Source: Flavobacteriales bacterium (lineage in GTDB: Bacteria > Bacteroidota > Bacteroidia > Flavobacteriales_F > PHOS-HE28). From it: DNA of 64,000 bases. The translations under genes and the position numbers were made by a program. This document shows, one piece after another, positions 61,712 to 64,000 of the stretch; within the stretch, counting starts at the first letter, position 1, and every line of letters begins with the position of its first letter. The DNA lies in contig CP065018.1 in NCBI GenBank assembly GCA_016700415.1, positions 1,364,001-1,428,000 of the forward strand. The letters are read 5' to 3'. Under the pieces are notes generated by a model. The model searched no databases. It saw only the letters and a program-made list of their open reading frames with translations, and was not told the DNA's origin.

Positions 61712-62077
61712 ATGGCTATGAACAACATCAACTGGAAGGTCCTGAAGGACGAAAAAGTGGTGATGCAGCTCGGCAAAGAGCTGCGCCGCATGCGTCTGAG
61801 CAGCAACATCAGCCAGGCCGAGGTAGCCAAGCGCGCAGGCCTGGACCGCACCACCGTGGTGAAACTGGAAGCCGGTCGCGCCGCTACACTGCTCACCGTG
61901 GTGCAGGTGCTGCGCGCCATGGACCGGCTGGATGCGCTGGACGGCTTCCACGAGGAACCGCAACTAACGCCCTATCAAGTGGTGGAGCAACAGGAGAAAT
62001 ACTTGGCGAAGCAGCGCAAACGCGCCTCGCGCAAGAAGCCCACCATCGTTCCACCAAAACCGAAAAGCACATGGTAA
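61712..62077 (+). CDS. hipB: HipB-like helix-turn-helix antitoxin/regulator
   Basis: A 121-residue protein with an XRE-type helix-turn-helix at about 19-75: LGKELRRMRLSSNISQAEVA, KRAGLDRTTVVKLEAGR. A basic C-terminal tail (QRKRASRKKPTIVPPKPKS) follows and is longer than in E. coli HipB. HipB binds the operator of its own operon and sequesters HipA. The last codons overlap the hipA start by 7 bases (62071-62077), which indicates translational coupling. Inverted repeats upstream could be its operator. Confidence 0.85.
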   Translation: MAMNNINWKVLKDEKVVMQLGKELRRMRLSSNISQAEVAKRAGLDRTTVVKLEAGRAATLLTVVQVLRAMDRLDALDGFHEEPQLTPYQVVEQQEKYLAKQRKRASRKKPTIVPPKPKSTW

Positions 62078-63381
62078 CGCATGCGAACGTGATGTTGTGG
62101 GGCCAAACTGTTGGCTTGGTGATCTGGGACGACCGCCTGCACCGTGCACAGTTCCAATACGACCGCGATTTCGCCAACGGCAACCTGAACGTGGCCCCGG
62201 TGATGATGCCGCTCTCGAAAGCGAAAGGCGGCGATGCCGTGTTCACCTTCGGGAACCTGCGTGATGACACGTTCAAAGGTCTGCCGGGGCTGCTCGCAGA
62301 TAGTCTTCCGGACCGCTTTGGAAATCAGCTACTGAACGCTTGGCTCCAGAGCCAGAACCGCGATCTTGGTACGGAAAACCCGGTGGAACGCTTGTGCTAC
62401 CTCGGCCATCGCGGCATGGGCGCATTGGAATTCGAGCCTGCGCATGGCGAACTTCAAGCAAGCAGCGAAGCCTTGCAGGTGGATGAGCTCGTACGTGTGG
62501 CGCGCAACGTGGTGCAGCAGAAGGAAGCCTTTGCCACCAGCCGGAAGAAGGGCGACCAGGAAGCGTTGCTGGACATCATCCAAGTGGGCACTTCGGCGGG
62601 TGGTGCGCGGGCCAAGGCGATCGTGGCTTTCAACTCGAAAACGGGCGAAGTACGGAGCGGGCAAATTGATGGCCTGAAGGATTTTTCCTACTGCCTGATC
62701 AAGTTCGATGGCGTGACCAACGTCGTGCTGGGCGACCCGAAAGGCTATGGCCGCATTGAGTATGCATACTACCTGATGGCGCGCGCCTCCGGGATCGAGA
62801 TGATGCCGTGCCGCCTGCTGGAAGAAAATGGCCGAGCGCATTTTCTTACACAGCGCTTCGATCGCGTCGTGGATGATGAAGGCAAGACACACCGCCTGCA
62901 CATGGCCACGCTATGCGGCATCGCGCACATGGATTTCAACGACCCGCTGGCACACAGCTATGAGCAAGCCTTCGCAGTGATGCGCTTATTGAGCCTTCCG
63001 TATCCCGCCGCTGTTGAGCTATTCCGCCGGATGTGCTTCAACGTGATCGCCCGCAACTGCGACGATCACACGAAAAACACCTCGTTCCTGATGGACCCGC
63101 AGGGCGATTGGTACTTGGCCCCGGCCTACGACATGACCTTCGCCTACGACCCGAAGAACCTTTGGCTGCACCAACACCAGATGAGCCTCAACGGCAAGCG
63201 CAGCGACATCACACGCGCGGACCTGTTAACGGTGGCCAAGGAGATGAGCATCAAGAAGGCCGACGCGATCATTGACGAAGTGGTGGCCGGTGTGAAGACG
63301 TGGAGGAAGTGCGCGAAGAAGGCGGAAATGGACCCTGATCAGGTGGAAGCGATCAAGGGCCTGCATCTGTTGAAGCTCTGA
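62071..63381 (+). CDS. hipA: HipA-family serine/threonine kinase toxin
   Basis: A 436-residue kinase. The N-terminal HipA_N domain (about 5-105) includes GQTVGLVIWDD and FKGLPGLLADSLPDRFGN. A glycine-rich loop VGTSAGGARAKAI (about 168-180) carries the Ser region that is autophosphorylated in E. coli HipA. Catalytic residues are in NVIARNCDDHTKNTSFLMD (catalytic Asp and Asn), and the metal-binding Asp is in APAYDMTFAYD. E. coli HipA phosphorylates glutamyl-tRNA synthetase and slows growth. All kinase motifs look intact, so the toxin is probably active. It forms an operon with hipB. Confidence 0.92.
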   Translation: MVTHANVMLWGQTVGLVIWDDRLHRAQFQYDRDFANGNLNVAPVMMPLSKAKGGDAVFTFGNLRDDTFKGLPGLLADSLPDRFGNQLLNAWLQSQNRDLGTENPVERLCYLGHRGMGALEFEPAHGELQASSEALQVDELVRVARNVVQQKEAFATSRKKGDQEALLDIIQVGTSAGGARAKAIVAFNSKTGEVRSGQIDGLKDFSYCLIKFDGVTNVVLGDPKGYGRIEYAYYLMARASGIEMMPCRLLEENGRAHFLTQRFDRVVDDEGKTHRLHMATLCGIAHMDFNDPLAHSYEQAFAVMRLLSLPYPAAVELFRRMCFNVIARNCDDHTKNTSFLMDPQGDWYLAPAYDMTFAYDPKNLWLHQHQMSLNGKRSDITRADLLTVAKEMSIKKADAIIDEVVAGVKTWRKCAKKAEMDPDQVEAIKGLHLLKL

Positions 63382-63401
63382 AAGCCGCATACCTTGTTGG
63401 C

Positions 63402-64000
63402 ATGGAACGCCCGAAGCACCTTCCCATGCCCAACTTCTTCATGGAACGTTCCCGACCTACGGCTAAAAAGCCATTGGTGGTGCTGATCAGCGCTTGTCTG
63501 GGTGGCGTGCATTGCGGCGTGGACGGCAGCACCAACGGTGATCACACGGACCTCCGGAGCTGGCTTTTCCGGCAAGAGGTGCGCATCGTGAAATTCTGCC
63601 CGGAGGACTTTTCCTTCGGTACACCTCGCATGACACCGGACAGCCACGACGGCAATGGGTTCGATGTGCTGGACGGCAATGCACGGTCCTTGGCCGAAGA
63701 CGGCACGGATTGGACCGATGGCATGGTGAAGGCCGCTTATGCGATGAGGGACCTGGCCTTGCATGAAGGTGTTGAATTGGCCGTATTGATGGATATGAGC
63801 GGCGCCTGTGGCAGCACCGTGACCTATTCCGGCTCCCGCTTTGCCACGGACAAGGTCTACCAGAAAGGTCCGGGCGTTGCCGCTGCCGCATTGATCCGGG
63901 CCGGTATTCCGGTGATCTCCCAACGGGATGACCGGTCGCTGCGATACTTGCGGGATCTATTGGACGGCACGACCACGGAAGGGATCGAGCGTGATCATTG
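63402..64000 (+). CDS. DUF523-family protein, cut off by the window end
   Basis: 199 codons are visible and no stop is reached. After a short leader with several Met codons (63402, 63426, 63441), residues 25 onward read PLVVLISACLGGVHCGVDGS, then VKFCPEDFSFGTPRMTPDSH, LAVLMDMSGACGSTVTYSGS and GAAALIRAGIPVIS-like residues. The ISACLxGxxCxxDG start and the later Cys in SGACGS match DUF523, a small family with conserved cysteines and unknown function, sometimes next to pyrimidine or redox genes. The true start is uncertain. It is 20 bases after hipA but probably unrelated to the toxin. Confidence 0.75.
   Translation, partial: MERPKHLPMPNFFMERSRPTAKKPLVVLISACLGGVHCGVDGSTNGDHTDLRSWLFRQEVRIVKFCPEDFSFGTPRMTPDSHDGNGFDVLDGNARSLAEDGTDWTDGMVKAAYAMRDLALHEGVELAVLMDMSGACGSTVTYSGSRFATDKVYQKGPGVAAAALIRAGIPVISQRDDRSLRYLRDLLDGTTTEGIERDH

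Overview
The window (about 60% GC by eye) looks like a chromosomal piece of a Bacteroidota bacterium, most likely a Flavobacteriales-like lineage known mainly from environmental genomes. The evidence is several secreted proteins with type IX secretion (T9SS) sorting domains of type A and type B, two predicted T9SS machinery parts (a PorE-like OmpA protein and a plug-family protein), an OMP_b-brl_3 outer-membrane protein, start codons without clear Shine-Dalgarno sites, and TAnnTTTG-type -7 promoter boxes. There is one tRNA gene, tRNA-Ser(CGA). I see no rRNA, CRISPR array, prophage or complete insertion sequence. The only mobile-element protein is a RAYT (REP-associated tyrosine transposase).

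Layout. 0.1-3.5 kb: large T9SS type B cargo. 3.6-7.3 kb: small lysine-rich protein, membrane protein, ettA. 7.5-12 kb: GT39-like membrane protein, murQ, a conserved protein, a GT-B glycosyltransferase. 12-15.2 kb: leftward group PorE-like protein, mnmD, Nudix hydrolase (the last two overlap by ATGA). 15.4-21 kb: M42 aminopeptidase, membrane protein, GNAT, GT39, S9 peptidase. 21.3-25.7 kb: CotH-domain cargo, CPBP protease, MORN-like lipoprotein. 25.8-31 kb: GlcD-like dehydrogenase, repeat-rich surface protein, DUF2079 protein. 31-38.3 kb: DPP-IV-like peptidase followed by three tandem POT peptide transporters. 38.4-43.3 kb: thioredoxin-like protein, S51 peptidase, deiodinase-like protein, MATE transporter, DUF1573 protein. 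43.5-50.8 kb: citrate synthase, small membrane protein, tRNA-Ser with tandem tail repeats, T9SS plug, propeller cargo, apaG, pruA, FtsB/DivIC-like protein. 50.8-56.8 kb: OMP_b-brl_3 protein with a glycine-rich partner, slyD, a second CotH protein. 56.9-61.3 kb: fused methylmalonyl-CoA mutase, RAYT, membrane protein. 61.7-64 kb: hipBA and a DUF523 protein cut by the window end.

How the genes fit together. The peptidases (M42, two S9, S51) and three POT transporters suggest a life on extracellular protein. GlcD, citrate synthase, PruA and methylmalonyl-CoA mutase would feed amino-acid, lactate/glycolate and propionate carbon into central metabolism. At least five predicted T9SS cargos are spread through the window.

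The most unusual content is in the repeats. (1) tRNA-Ser is followed by two tandem units that each repeat the last 17 nt of the tRNA, comparable in design to the E. coli tyrT repeats. (2) Gaps, especially those between the POT genes, hold degenerate tandem repeats with a 7-bp period in many sequence versions. Two such repeats also lie in frame inside the mutase gene, one exactly at the join of its MutA-like and MutB-like halves. (3) A 30-bp palindromic REP-like repeat lies just before the RAYT gene and again, in frame, inside it.
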